Source of the DNA: DVEG01 sp964405435
Lineage (GTDB): Bacteria > Cyanobacteriota > Cyanobacteriia > Cyanobacteriales > Oscillatoriaceae
Direction: 5' to 3'
NCBI GenBank assembly: GCA_964405435.1
Contig: CAYOOD010000002.1
Coordinates: 62,001 to 126,000 of the forward strand
Length of the DNA stretch: 64,000 nucleotides
Below the pieces are notes generated by a model. It was not told where the DNA came from and searched no databases. It saw nothing but the letters and a program-made list of their open reading frames with translations. The position numbers and the translations under genes are program-made. Positions within the stretch are counted from its first letter, which is position 1. Each line of letters starts with the position of its first letter. Below are positions 8,563-16,947 of the stretch, piece by piece.

Positions 8563-10335
8563 TTACTTGACTGTTTCCAGAGTCTTGGCTTTCCGGTTCA
8601 TCCGATCTATGAACATATCCATGACGGTTCGCTTGCCAATCTTGATAGAAGCTTGTACTGCCATGCCAGACTGGATGGGAATCTTTTTCTCATTGACCTC
8701 AAAGTGTTGGCGGTCTAGCTCTATTTTGGCTGGGAAAGCATAAAAAGGTCGTTCTTGAGTGGGAGGCAGGGCATCCGAACCAATAGATTTTAAAGTGCCC
8801 TCGATCGTTCCAAACTCCATCGAAGGAAAGGCTTCGATGTTGATATCCACCTTCATGCCTTCCTTCACCAAGGCAATGTCCTTGTTGTTTATGTAAACGG
8901 AGGCAACCAGCTTATCCTGGGGAACAATTTTCAGCATCGGATTCTGATCGACCTCTCTGGCGACAAATCCAGGCGACGCTTTCAGGTCGAAGACGAAACC
9001 AGCCACAGGCGCTCGCAGTTCTTGATACTGCAGTTGTTGTTGGGCTTTGGTTAACTGACCGTTGAGCTGGGCAATTTGTTTTTGATTCTCTTGCTTTTTC
9101 TGGCCGATTTCAGAATCGATTTGAGCAATCCGCTGTTTGTTAGACTGGATTTTGTCCCGTTTATCTCTCAACCAAGAAATTTTCTTGCTTTCCGCATCTT
9201 TTCTGGTAATTTCAATTTGCCCTTCTACCTGATCTACTTCTGAAGCCAGCCTGTTTATTTCAGCTTGGCGGGTATTGATTTCATCTTGGATGTTTAAAAC
9301 CTCTCTCTCAGCAGCCTCGATTTGATTTTGAGCATTCAAAACTTCTCTTCTGCGCGCTTCAATGTCATTTTGACTGCTCAATAGTTGAGACTCGCCTGAA
9401 AGAACTTCAGCTTGGCGGCTGAGGACTTCTTGCTGCTGGCGCTGTTGTTGCAGCAAGGAGAGGGCACCTTCGTCTACGAGCGGCGAAACTTGATTGAGAA
9501 TCTGTTGGTTGAGCGCCAGCACTTCTTCATTTTTAGATTTTTGTTGCCGGAGCGTTGCTAATTGTCTTTGCGCCGTTTCGACTTGCTCTAGTGCCCTGGG
9601 CAATTGTTCGCGGGCAACAGCCACTTGTTGCTGAGCCCTGGGTAATTTTTGCTCGGTGGTGGCTTTTTGGATGCGGGCGGCGGCTAAGAGTCCGCGAGTC
9701 TGGCTGAGTTTTTCTTCGAGGTTCTGAACCTGCGATCGCTCTGTCTCCTCAATCGAGAGATATTCGCGGCGGTGCGCCAGCCACAAAGTTTGTTGAGTCG
9801 AGTTGAAGTTTCGGTTCGCTCCCGGGACTTTCAAATCGAACTCGTCAATGAGCGCCTGAAAAACTTCATTGTCGGCGAGCAGCGAATTTCTTTCTCGGGT
9901 GAGCGATTCGAGTTCCGAGTTCCCTCCGTTCGGGCTGCCGCCATTGACGGCGGCGCTGTAAAAATTATTTTCTCGAATCAGCTCTTCTTGCAGCTTTTTC
10001 AGAGACTCGACATCAGCCTCCGAGGCTGTGGGGTCAAAAGTCAGCAAGATATCGCCTTGCTTGACGCGCTCTCCCTCTTCAACGAGAACCTCGCGCACGA
10101 CGCCGCCGACGGGCGCTCTCACGTCTTTGGGGGCGTCTTCCGGTTCCAACTTGCCCGTAGCGGGGACGGCTTGTTCGATTTGGGCCACTACCGACCAAAT
10201 CAGAGCGGTGACGGTGATGCCAATAATCAGCCAGACCAACACTTGCGCCCAAAGGGCTGGCCGCTCTAAAATGACCGGTTGGTCGAAGGCTGATTCCGAT
10301 CGCCGGGGTTTGTCAAATACTTGTGCAGATTTCAC
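8563..10335 (-). CDS. HlyD-family membrane fusion protein (type I secretion)
   Basis: A 590-residue periplasmic adaptor. It has a short cytoplasmic N-terminus, one transmembrane helix (about residues 28-48, VLVWLIIGITVTALIWSVV), a lipoyl/barrel-sandwich half-motif (GKLEPEDAPKDVRAPVGGVV) and a very long Gln/Glu-rich coiled-coil hairpin (about residues 100-440). The second lipoyl half (ELRAPVAGFVFDLKASPGF) and a beta-barrel C-terminus follow. Its start overlaps the stop of the exporter ATPase gene by 4 bp, so the two are co-translated. It links the inner-membrane ABC exporter to an outer-membrane TolC-like channel, which is not in this window. The coiled coil is longer than in classical HlyD. 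Confidence 0.92.
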   Translation of the reverse strand: MKSAQVFDKPRRSESAFDQPVILERPALWAQVLVWLIIGITVTALIWSVVAQIEQAVPATGKLEPEDAPKDVRAPVGGVVREVLVEEGERVKQGDILLTFDPTASEADVESLKKLQEELIRENNFYSAAVNGGSPNGGNSELESLTRERNSLLADNEVFQALIDEFDLKVPGANRNFNSTQQTLWLAHRREYLSIEETERSQVQNLEEKLSQTRGLLAAARIQKATTEQKLPRAQQQVAVAREQLPRALEQVETAQRQLATLRQQKSKNEEVLALNQQILNQVSPLVDEGALSLLQQQRQQQEVLSRQAEVLSGESQLLSSQNDIEARRREVLNAQNQIEAAEREVLNIQDEINTRQAEINRLASEVDQVEGQIEITRKDAESKKISWLRDKRDKIQSNKQRIAQIDSEIGQKKQENQKQIAQLNGQLTKAQQQLQYQELRAPVAGFVFDLKASPGFVAREVDQNPMLKIVPQDKLVASVYINNKDIALVKEGMKVDINIEAFPSMEFGTIEGTLKSIGSDALPPTQERPFYAFPAKIELDRQHFEVNEKKIPIQSGMAVQASIKIGKRTVMDMFIDRMNRKAKTLETVK

Positions 10336-13300
10336 AGTTGTGACTCCTGTTGCTGATAGAGCGCGTAGTACCGCCCTTTAAGGGCCATTAATTCGTCGTG
10401 AGTGCCCTGTTCGACCACAGATCCCTGATCCATCATGATGATCGTGTCGGCATTTCTCACCGTAGAGAGTCGGTGGGTAATGAAGAAGACGGTGCGCCCT
10501 TTGAAGGCTTCTTTTAAGTTGCGAGACACTTGTCCTTCAGAGTTGTAGTCCAGGGCGCTGGTGGCTTCGTCGAGAATCAGCAGCCTGGGGTTTTGCAGCA
10601 CAGTGCGGGCGATCGCGATCCGCTGTCGCTGTCCTCCGGACAGCCCCGATCCCCTTTCTCCCACCACGGTGTTGTAGCCATTCGGCAAATCCATAATAAA
10701 ATCGTGGGCTACCGCTATTTTGGCCGCCTCGATAATATCCTCGGTTGTCGCCTCTGGGTTGTTCAGAGCGATGTTCTCCTGCACGGTGCCATTAAATAGC
10801 AGCGTATCTTGGAGTACCATCCCGATCTGACGGCGCAGCGAGTAAAGCTCCACTTTACTTATATCGTATCCATCTATCTGGATGCGGCCCGACAGGGGGT
10901 TGTAAAGCCGCTGTAGCAATTTCATCAGGGTACTCTTGCCCGACCCGCTCTGGCCCACAATCCCGACGAACTGGCCCGCCGGAAACTCTAAGTTGATATT
11001 CACCAGTTGCAGGGCTCCCGAAGCGCCGAAGCGGAATGAAAGATTTTCGTAGGTGACTTTCCCCACGATCGCTGGCAGGGGAATATTCGAGCGATCGCTC
11101 TCTCCAGCTTCTACCGGCGCGTCGAGAATATCGCTGAGGCGTTCGATCGACAGAGCGGTTTCTTGGAAGTTCTGCCACAGTTGCACTAACCGCAGCAGCG
11201 GGCTGGTGACGTAACCGGCAATAATCCGGAAGGCGATCAATTGGCCCAAGCTCATTTCATTCTTCAAAACGAGATAAGCCCCTGCCCACAATATCGCCAA
11301 GCCGGACAGCTTTTGCAGGAAGCTGCTCACGGAGCCTGCGGTACTGGAAGTCAGAACGGACTTAAACCCGGCGCTGACGTAGCGAGCATAGCGCTCCAGC
11401 CAGTTCCAGCGCGAGAGCATTTCGATGTTTTGCGCCTTGACGGTTTGAACGCCGTTGAGCACTTCCACCAGATAGGATTCGGCATCGGCATACCGCTCGG
11501 CGCGGCGGCGCAACTGCGATCGAATGATCGGAGACACCAGCAGGGTGAGGGCTGCAAACAGGGGCACCGTCGCCAAAGCCACAATCGACAGCAGCCAACT
11601 GTAAACGAACATGACGACGATATACACCACTGAAAACACGGCGTCGAGTACCACCGTTAGAGCCGTGCCGGTAAGAAATTGACGAATTTTTTCCAGTTCG
11701 TGCATCCGACCGGCCAGTTCGCCGACGCGGCGGTTGTCGAAGTAATTCAGCGGCAAGCGGACTAAGTGGTCGATCACCTCCGAACCCAGACTCAGGTCGA
11801 TGCGGTTCGTCGTGTCTACGAATAAATAGGTACGCAGGGCGGTGAGCAGGGCTTCAAATAGAGCCACTGCCAGCATGAAGAATCCCAAGACATCTAACGT
11901 TTCGATGCTGCGCTGTACCAGTACCTTATCGATAATCACCTGAGTGATGATCGGGTTGGCTAAGCCAAATAGCTGCACGAGAAATGAGGCCAGAAAGACT
12001 TGAGTTAAAACGCCGCGATACTTGATCACTGCGGGTATGAACCAGCTCAAGCCAAACTTTTCTGTCCTTTCGGCTTCTGGGGGCTGCAGCAGCAGTACCT
12101 GCGCGACTTCTGCCCCATCTTCTTTTTCTTTGCCCGGGAGTGGGGCGGCATGGCCTCTTTCTTTCCAGGCTCTGACAAATTCTTCGGGTTTTTTGTAGAC
12201 GATGCCAACTTCCGGTATTCCCAGCACCAGTTCTCGCTCGTTGATGCTGTAGAGGATGGCGAAACTATCTTCCCAGGAGACTAGGGCGGGTGCTTTGAGT
12301 CGGTTGACAAACCCCGCTTGAATTTGCACCAGTTGGGCGCGGATGCCCATCATTTCCGCCACTGCTCCGCAGGTTTGCAGGGTGATTTGCCCTCTGGCTT
12401 TGATCTGACCGTCCAGAACCCGGCGGACGATATCTTTTTTAAAGGAGACGCCGGTATGCTGGCTGAGCATTTGGAAGCAAGCCAAGGGGGCGTCGATAGG
12501 GCCTCGTCCCCGAACGTAAGGGTATTTCGGCTTGGGAGCAAAGGGGTCTGGCGGCGGCTCGGGGGGGCGCGGTGGGGCGTCGGCAATGACGAGAGCGGGG
12601 GCTGTTTCGATCGCTCCTCGCGGCACTTTGCCATCCATGACACCGGGCTCGACAACCGGCATTCGGTCAGTCGGTTCGGAGCTGGGAGCCGCTGCCCGCA
12701 GCAACAAGCCCAGCAACCGGGCTCCTCTCTTGCCGGATATGGAGACGACCCCTGGCGCTCCATCAAGGATCAACCGGCTTTCTGTGGGAAAGTCTCCAAC
12801 TGTGCCGCTACTCACCAGCCAGATGCGGTTGGGGTCTAATTGGCTCAGATCGGCTTTTCCGGGCGGGAAGTTGAGGGCGATCGCCTCTGAGAGAACTTGG
12901 AAGCTCAATTCTTTGAGGTTGGCGGTTCCGTCGGCTCGCCGCTGCAGTTCCAGGCTCAAGAGTTCAAAAACTTCGCTGAGGGCAGGGCGATCGCGAAATG
13001 CTTGGCCAAAAGCGGGTTCCGAGTCCACGCAGGCTAAAAAGTCTGCGGCTGGGATCACCACGCAAATCGCTTCGGTGGAGGCGATCGCGGTTTCGCAGGG
13101 CACTCCTCGCACCAGTGAAGCCCAGCCCAAAATTTCTCCCGCTTCCACTTTCTTCAAGCTCACGGGCATTTGCAGGCGCTGGTCGTAACCTAACAGTCGC
13201 GCCTGCCCTTGGTATATAATCGCCACTTGCGTGGGCATTTTTTCCCGCTCGAAGATTGGCTGCCCCGTGCGGTAGCGCAGCAGCTGACATTTGGCGGACA

Positions 13301-13391
13301 ATTTTTGTATCGCATCTGCTCCCAGTCGGTCGAACGGAGCAGTTTGAGCCAAAAAATCTGGTATCTGAGACGGGGAAACTGTTTGGGTCAT
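10332..13391 (-). CDS. CNBD / degenerate C39 / ABC exporter (HetC-like)
   Basis: A 1019-residue exporter with this order: cyclic-nucleotide-binding-like domain (about 15-130); proline-rich linker (about 270-288); C39 peptidase-like domain (about 289-410); six-helix ABC membrane domain (about 455-740); ATPase with Walker A GQSGSGKST (813-821), signature LSGGQRQR (917-924), Walker B LLILDE and H-loop His973. The peptidase-like domain appears inactive: the catalytic Cys position reads DAPLAC instead of DCGxAC, and the His and Asp positions read WEDSFAIL and GIPEVG. It would therefore bind substrate rather than cleave a leader, like HlyB. Similar architecture is known for cyanobacterial HetC. It is transcribed with the HlyD gene; likely substrates are the RTX protein or another nearby polypeptide. 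Confidence 0.9.
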   Translation of the reverse strand: MTQTVSPSQIPDFLAQTAPFDRLGADAIQKLSAKCQLLRYRTGQPIFEREKMPTQVAIIYQGQARLLGYDQRLQMPVSLKKVEAGEILGWASLVRGVPCETAIASTEAICVVIPAADFLACVDSEPAFGQAFRDRPALSEVFELLSLELQRRADGTANLKELSFQVLSEAIALNFPPGKADLSQLDPNRIWLVSSGTVGDFPTESRLILDGAPGVVSISGKRGARLLGLLLRAAAPSSEPTDRMPVVEPGVMDGKVPRGAIETAPALVIADAPPRPPEPPPDPFAPKPKYPYVRGRGPIDAPLACFQMLSQHTGVSFKKDIVRRVLDGQIKARGQITLQTCGAVAEMMGIRAQLVQIQAGFVNRLKAPALVSWEDSFAILYSINERELVLGIPEVGIVYKKPEEFVRAWKERGHAAPLPGKEKEDGAEVAQVLLLQPPEAERTEKFGLSWFIPAVIKYRGVLTQVFLASFLVQLFGLANPIITQVIIDKVLVQRSIETLDVLGFFMLAVALFEALLTALRTYLFVDTTNRIDLSLGSEVIDHLVRLPLNYFDNRRVGELAGRMHELEKIRQFLTGTALTVVLDAVFSVVYIVVMFVYSWLLSIVALATVPLFAALTLLVSPIIRSQLRRRAERYADAESYLVEVLNGVQTVKAQNIEMLSRWNWLERYARYVSAGFKSVLTSSTAGSVSSFLQKLSGLAILWAGAYLVLKNEMSLGQLIAFRIIAGYVTSPLLRLVQLWQNFQETALSIERLSDILDAPVEAGESDRSNIPLPAIVGKVTYENLSFRFGASGALQLVNINLEFPAGQFVGIVGQSGSGKSTLMKLLQRLYNPLSGRIQIDGYDISKVELYSLRRQIGMVLQDTLLFNGTVQENIALNNPEATTEDIIEAAKIAVAHDFIMDLPNGYNTVVGERGSGLSGGQRQRIAIARTVLQNPRLLILDEATSALDYNSEGQVSRNLKEAFKGRTVFFITHRLSTVRNADTIIMMDQGSVVEQGTHDELMALKGRYYALYQQQESQL

Positions 13392-13488
13392 ACCGGACGT
13401 GTTGGACTTGCTATTATATGGTAGCTATCAAGCTATGGTAACGGCCTGCCTTTATTCCTTCATTGTCATTTAAACATTTTTAATAACA

Positions 13489-14361
13489 ATGCGCGTACTC
13501 GTGACGATTCCCCATTTTTTCAATCCCCAAGGGGGGGGGAAATACGGATCGCTTAGCAGCGACCCCCTGCCGCGCATTTCCGCCTTGAGCCAGTGCCTGC
13601 AAGCCTTGCGCGGCACTTACGATCGCTCTGGGCTTTGGTATCGCTACACTGACCAGCTTTACGCTTTTCCCGCCAACGAAGCCACTTCTGTTGAGATTGA
13701 CATCATTATTTGTACTGCAAAAAATCTCCACGTTCTCAACCAGCTACCTGTTCCAAATGAGTCTTACAAGCATTATCCGACGAACCCTCACGACCCCATG
13801 TTCCTGGGTTTTGAATGCCATGCCGTTTTAAAGGAGTGTTTGGGAAAATACGATTACTATTGCTATTTAGAAGATGATATAATCCTGAACGACCCGCAGT
13901 TTTTCACCAAGCTGGCATGGTTTAATTCGCATATCGGAGATAAAGCCGTATTGCAGCCCAATCGATATGAGCTGGTCACTCAGAATTCAATTAAGAAAGT
14001 TTACATAGACCTCGATTTGAACCTCAAAACAGGACGCGATCGCCAGTTCGCTCACTATGAAGCAGAAAATGCCACCCTGACGGGAATAGTTATGGGACAG
14101 CCTATTCAGTTTAAGTGGGCTGAAAATCCGCATTCCGGATGCTTTTTTCTCAATCGCCGACAGATGGAATATTGGGCAAAACAGGAGTATTTTCTCGATC
14201 GCGAAAGTCGATTTTTCGGGCCGCTTGAAAGTGCCGCTTCACTGGGTTTAATGCGGACTTTTCGCGTTTACAAGCCAGCCCGCCAGAATGCCAGTTTCCT
14301 TGAAATCAAACACTTCGGGGAGGCTTGGAGCCAAAAAGTATATAACTCCACATTCTTTTAG
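13489..14361 (+). CDS. Unrecognised glycosyltransferase-like protein, paralog A
   Basis: I do not recognise a named family for this 290-residue soluble protein. It begins with a Rossmann-like strand (MRVLVTIPHFFNPQGGGKYG) and contains YDYYCYLEDDIILNDPQFF, whose acidic EDD resembles the DxD of GT-A enzymes. LQPNRYE, HSGCFFLNRRQMEYWA and GPLESAASLG follow. All of these are conserved in the paralog at 15846-16751 (roughly half of residues identical by eye). Its neighbours are secretion and glycan genes. It is divergent from the exporter gene, with about 97 bp of shared promoter space. A nucleotide-sugar transferase acting on a surface or secreted molecule is plausible but inferred. Confidence 0.75.
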   Translation: MRVLVTIPHFFNPQGGGKYGSLSSDPLPRISALSQCLQALRGTYDRSGLWYRYTDQLYAFPANEATSVEIDIIICTAKNLHVLNQLPVPNESYKHYPTNPHDPMFLGFECHAVLKECLGKYDYYCYLEDDIILNDPQFFTKLAWFNSHIGDKAVLQPNRYELVTQNSIKKVYIDLDLNLKTGRDRQFAHYEAENATLTGIVMGQPIQFKWAENPHSGCFFLNRRQMEYWAKQEYFLDRESRFFGPLESAASLGLMRTFRVYKPARQNASFLEIKHFGEAWSQKVYNSTFF

Positions 14362-14423
14362 TTGATTCAATTCCTTGCTAGGCAGGCGATTGTCAAGAGC
14401 CCACAGGGAGGGATGAAAAAGTC

Positions 14424-15194
14424 TCAGCGAACAGAAGGAGTAGATACTTCAGCAGCGGAGGGCGATCGCTCTTGAACCAACTGTTTGACTTTCTGAACCT
14501 CTTCTTGCAGCCAGGTTTCAAACAATTCGTCGATCATCTGGCGTCGGGTGGCTTCATCTAATTTGGCGGGGATGAACTTCTCCAGGCGGATCACCACGAA
14601 CCACTCGGCGAGCGCGCGAGGCGGCCACAGTTGTCCCGGCTGGCTGACCGAGAGCAGCTTGGCAATGGCGGGATGGGGCTGAGACAGGGGAACTGGCCCT
14701 AACAATCCGCCCGTGCGGGATTCTGGCCCCTGAGAGTATTCTCTGGCGATCTCGGCAAAAGACTGTTCGCCTTCTTGAACGCGATAGTAGAGTTCGTGAG
14801 CGAGCCCCGGGTCTTGGGTGCGAATCAGAGAGTAGACGACTTGATCTAAGCTGCCCTTGCGTTTGAGGAAATAGGATTCTACTTTGGGGGAGAAGGTTGC
14901 TGTTTTGAATTTATCGATTAGCAAGGGTCTGAGCAGTTGTTCGTCGAGCTGCTCTAAGGTGAGCCCCTGACTTTGCAGCCAGGAAACTAGGGCTTGTTCG
15001 GAGGGCAGTTGGCGCTGTTGGCAAAACAGCTTGAGTGCATTTTGACGTTCTTCTGCGGTGCAAGTGATGTCACTTGTGGCGCGATCGAGAATAATGCCGC
15101 GCAGAAATTGAGGCATCAACTGATAGCGGGTTAAAAGTGCGGGTATTTCGTGGCATTCAATAATTTTGTCGCCTAATTTGAAAACTTCTGTCAT
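14424..15194 (-). CDS. Parvulin-type peptidyl-prolyl isomerase / foldase-like protein
   Basis: A 256-residue protein with a helical N-terminal region (SurA-N-like, about residues 1-110) and a rotamase-like segment (about 125-220). The latter has DQVVYSLIRTQDPGLAHELYYRV, FAEIAREYSQGPESRTGGLLGPV and a terminal region resembling the parvulin fold. There is no signal peptide, so it may act in the cytoplasm. In cyanobacteria such proteins are often found beside CNBD/C39/ABC exporters and are thought to handle secretion substrates (recollection of family context). The gene begins 1 bp after the methyltransferase stop, so the pair is an operon. It resembles the protein at 52142-52900 in size and design. 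Confidence 0.8.
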   Translation of the reverse strand: MTEVFKLGDKIIECHEIPALLTRYQLMPQFLRGIILDRATSDITCTAEERQNALKLFCQQRQLPSEQALVSWLQSQGLTLEQLDEQLLRPLLIDKFKTATFSPKVESYFLKRKGSLDQVVYSLIRTQDPGLAHELYYRVQEGEQSFAEIAREYSQGPESRTGGLLGPVPLSQPHPAIAKLLSVSQPGQLWPPRALAEWFVVIRLEKFIPAKLDEATRRQMIDELFETWLQEEVQKVKQLVQERSPSAAEVSTPSVR

Positions 15195-15195
15195 T

Positions 15196-15774
15196 TCAGC
15201 TCTCCAGCGGTTTCTGATGGCACCACAAAGCAGGTGCGGCTAACTGCCCTTCTAGCCCGACGGTTGCGATCGCCCGTACTACTCCTGGCCAATTTGGAGC
15301 GTAGTCGTCGCAGAATAAAAACCCCCCGGGCTTTAGCTTAGGATACCATTGTAATAAATCTGCTTTGACAGAATCATAATCGTGGGCGGCATCCAATAAA
15401 ATCAGGTCGAGAGATTCTGCCTCGAATTTTTCGGCAGCTTCTGCCGTACTCATGGCCAGAGGGATAATTTTATCCTTGACCCCAAATTTTTCAATATTGT
15501 TTGTAAAAGCTTCGAGTAAATTGGTTATATCTATATTCATGCTCAGATGTTCTGGCGAACCTTTAAAATGATCGACGCAATACAGAATACTTTCGGGAGG
15601 CAAAACTGCTGCGATCGCCACACTGCTGCGCCCTTGAAAAGAGCCGAGTTCCACCACTCTCGCTCCTGTAGGTAATTGCTTGACAGCGCGTTGGATCGCT
15701 ATCGCTTTTTCGAGTGAAAACCAGCCTTTAATCGCGTTCCACTGAGCTATCCCTGTAAAATCGTACTGACTCAT
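15196..15774 (-). CDS. Class I SAM-dependent methyltransferase
   Basis: About 192 residues, of the Methyltransf_24 type. The SAM-binding glycine-rich motif is VVELGSFQGRSSVAIA, then the acidic loop LYCVDHFKGS, the DLILLDAAHDYDSVKADL segment and LKPGGFLFCDDY. The frame is open to 15834, but ATG at 15774 gives a natural N-terminus (MSQYDFTG). It is followed after 1 bp by the parvulin-like gene and is divergent from the unknown-family paralog at 15846. The substrate is unknown; sugar or peptide methylation is possible from context. Confidence 0.85.
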   Translation of the reverse strand: MSQYDFTGIAQWNAIKGWFSLEKAIAIQRAVKQLPTGARVVELGSFQGRSSVAIAAVLPPESILYCVDHFKGSPEHLSMNIDITNLLEAFTNNIEKFGVKDKIIPLAMSTAEAAEKFEAESLDLILLDAAHDYDSVKADLLQWYPKLKPGGFLFCDDYAPNWPGVVRAIATVGLEGQLAAPALWCHQKPLES

Positions 15775-15845
15775 ATCTAGATTTCCCCGATGTACCTTCA
15801 GAGTATCGCCTTTTTTTATACTCAACACCCACAACAGTATCGAGC

Positions 15846-16751
15846 ATGAGAATTCTCTTTACGATTGCCCATTACTTCAACCCCAATGGCAGCGGACGAT
15901 ACGGTTCTGTCCGAAAAGACCCGCGACCGCGCATCCAAGCTTTGACCGCAAGCATCAGCAGCCTACACCAGTTATTCGGGAAATCCCAGTGTATCATTGA
16001 CATCGGCCAACGGCTGGCTCTGCCAGCCAATCAGCCTCAGTGTCACGATATCGATATTGTCGTATGTACTACCCAAGACCATCATATTCTCTTTGAGGTT
16101 CCGCTGCCGGCCCAAATGTGGACGCACCATCCCACCAAAGCCGAGCCGATGCTGTTGGGGTTTGAGTGTCAGGCGCTACTGAGAGATAACTTAAGCAAAT
16201 ATGACTACTACTGCTATCTAGAAGACGACCTAATTTTCCACGACCCCTGGTTTTTTGTCAAATTAAACTGGTTTACCAAGCTGACGGGGGACGCGAACCT
16301 GCTGCAACCCAATCGCTACGAGGTATCGACCCACGGCCCAGTTCGCAAATCCTATATTGACGGCGACCTACTGCCGCGAGTCACCGCCAAATTTCAGAAC
16401 GTACAGGAAAAGACGGAACTGATGGGCAAGATTATGGAAACGCCCGTCCCCTTCCGCAGGGCCCTCAATCCCCATTCTGGCTGTTACTTTCTCAACGCTC
16501 GCCAGATGGAACATTGGGCAGGGCAGCCGTATTTTTTAGATCGGGATACGAGCTTCGTTGGCCCGCTGGAGAGTGCTGCCACCTTGGGGGTGATGCGGAC
16601 GTTCAGGATTTACAAACCTGCTCCACCACAAGCTGGGTTTCTGGAAATTCAGCACTTCGGCACGGCGTATCTGGGGTTGATTGGCGGGCAGATTCGCTGG
16701 TCGGCTGAGCTGGCTGGGGCGCAAAGTGCCAGTTCGCAGCCGCTCGGCTAG
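15846..16751 (+). CDS. Unrecognised glycosyltransferase-like protein, paralog B
   Basis: A 301-residue paralog of the protein at 13489-14361, sharing the opening RILFTIAHYFNPNGSGRYGS and then KYDYYCYLEDDLIFHDPWFF, LLQPNRYEVS, NPHSGCYFLNARQMEHWA, LDRDTSFVGPLESAATLG and MRTFRIYKPAPP. The conserved EDD, HSGC and GPLESAA stretches probably form the active site. There is no signal peptide or membrane segment. The last ~30 residues (after EIQHFGTAYLG) are not shared with the paralog. It is transcribed away from the methyltransferase/parvulin pair; a terminator belonging to the RTX gene lies shortly downstream on the other strand. Confidence 0.75.
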   Translation: MRILFTIAHYFNPNGSGRYGSVRKDPRPRIQALTASISSLHQLFGKSQCIIDIGQRLALPANQPQCHDIDIVVCTTQDHHILFEVPLPAQMWTHHPTKAEPMLLGFECQALLRDNLSKYDYYCYLEDDLIFHDPWFFVKLNWFTKLTGDANLLQPNRYEVSTHGPVRKSYIDGDLLPRVTAKFQNVQEKTELMGKIMETPVPFRRALNPHSGCYFLNARQMEHWAGQPYFLDRDTSFVGPLESAATLGVMRTFRIYKPAPPQAGFLEIQHFGTAYLGLIGGQIRWSAELAGAQSASSQPLG

Positions 16752-16863
16752 CTAGGCTGCATTTAATTTGCATATTCGTAAGTCAGGTTGCTATCCGCAA
16801 AGCAGGGGAATTTTTGTAGAAATTAGAGGGACGGTAACTGATCTGCTCAAATCTAAAATCTAA

Positions 16864-16890
16864 GAAAAAACCAGGGATGTTTGTCCCTGG
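16864..16890 (-). terminator. Rho-independent terminator of the RTX gene
   Basis: A perfect 7-bp stem (CCAGGGA / TCCCTGG) with a 6-nt loop. On the minus strand it is followed directly by a run of Ts (complement of the A-run at 16864-16870). It is about 60 nt downstream of the stop codon of the RTX protein gene, which runs leftwards. Confidence 0.85.
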
Positions 16891-16947
16891 CTTTTAGTTA
16901 CATCGCTCTCATTGGAATTAGAGCCTTTTGAAGGTGCGATGACTCAA

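Noticed and set aside
10332..13391. This exporter as the processing peptidase for the GG-leader peptide at 50235
   Set aside because: The Cys, His and Asp positions of the C39 domain are all replaced, so leader cleavage is unlikely; another exporter must be sought.
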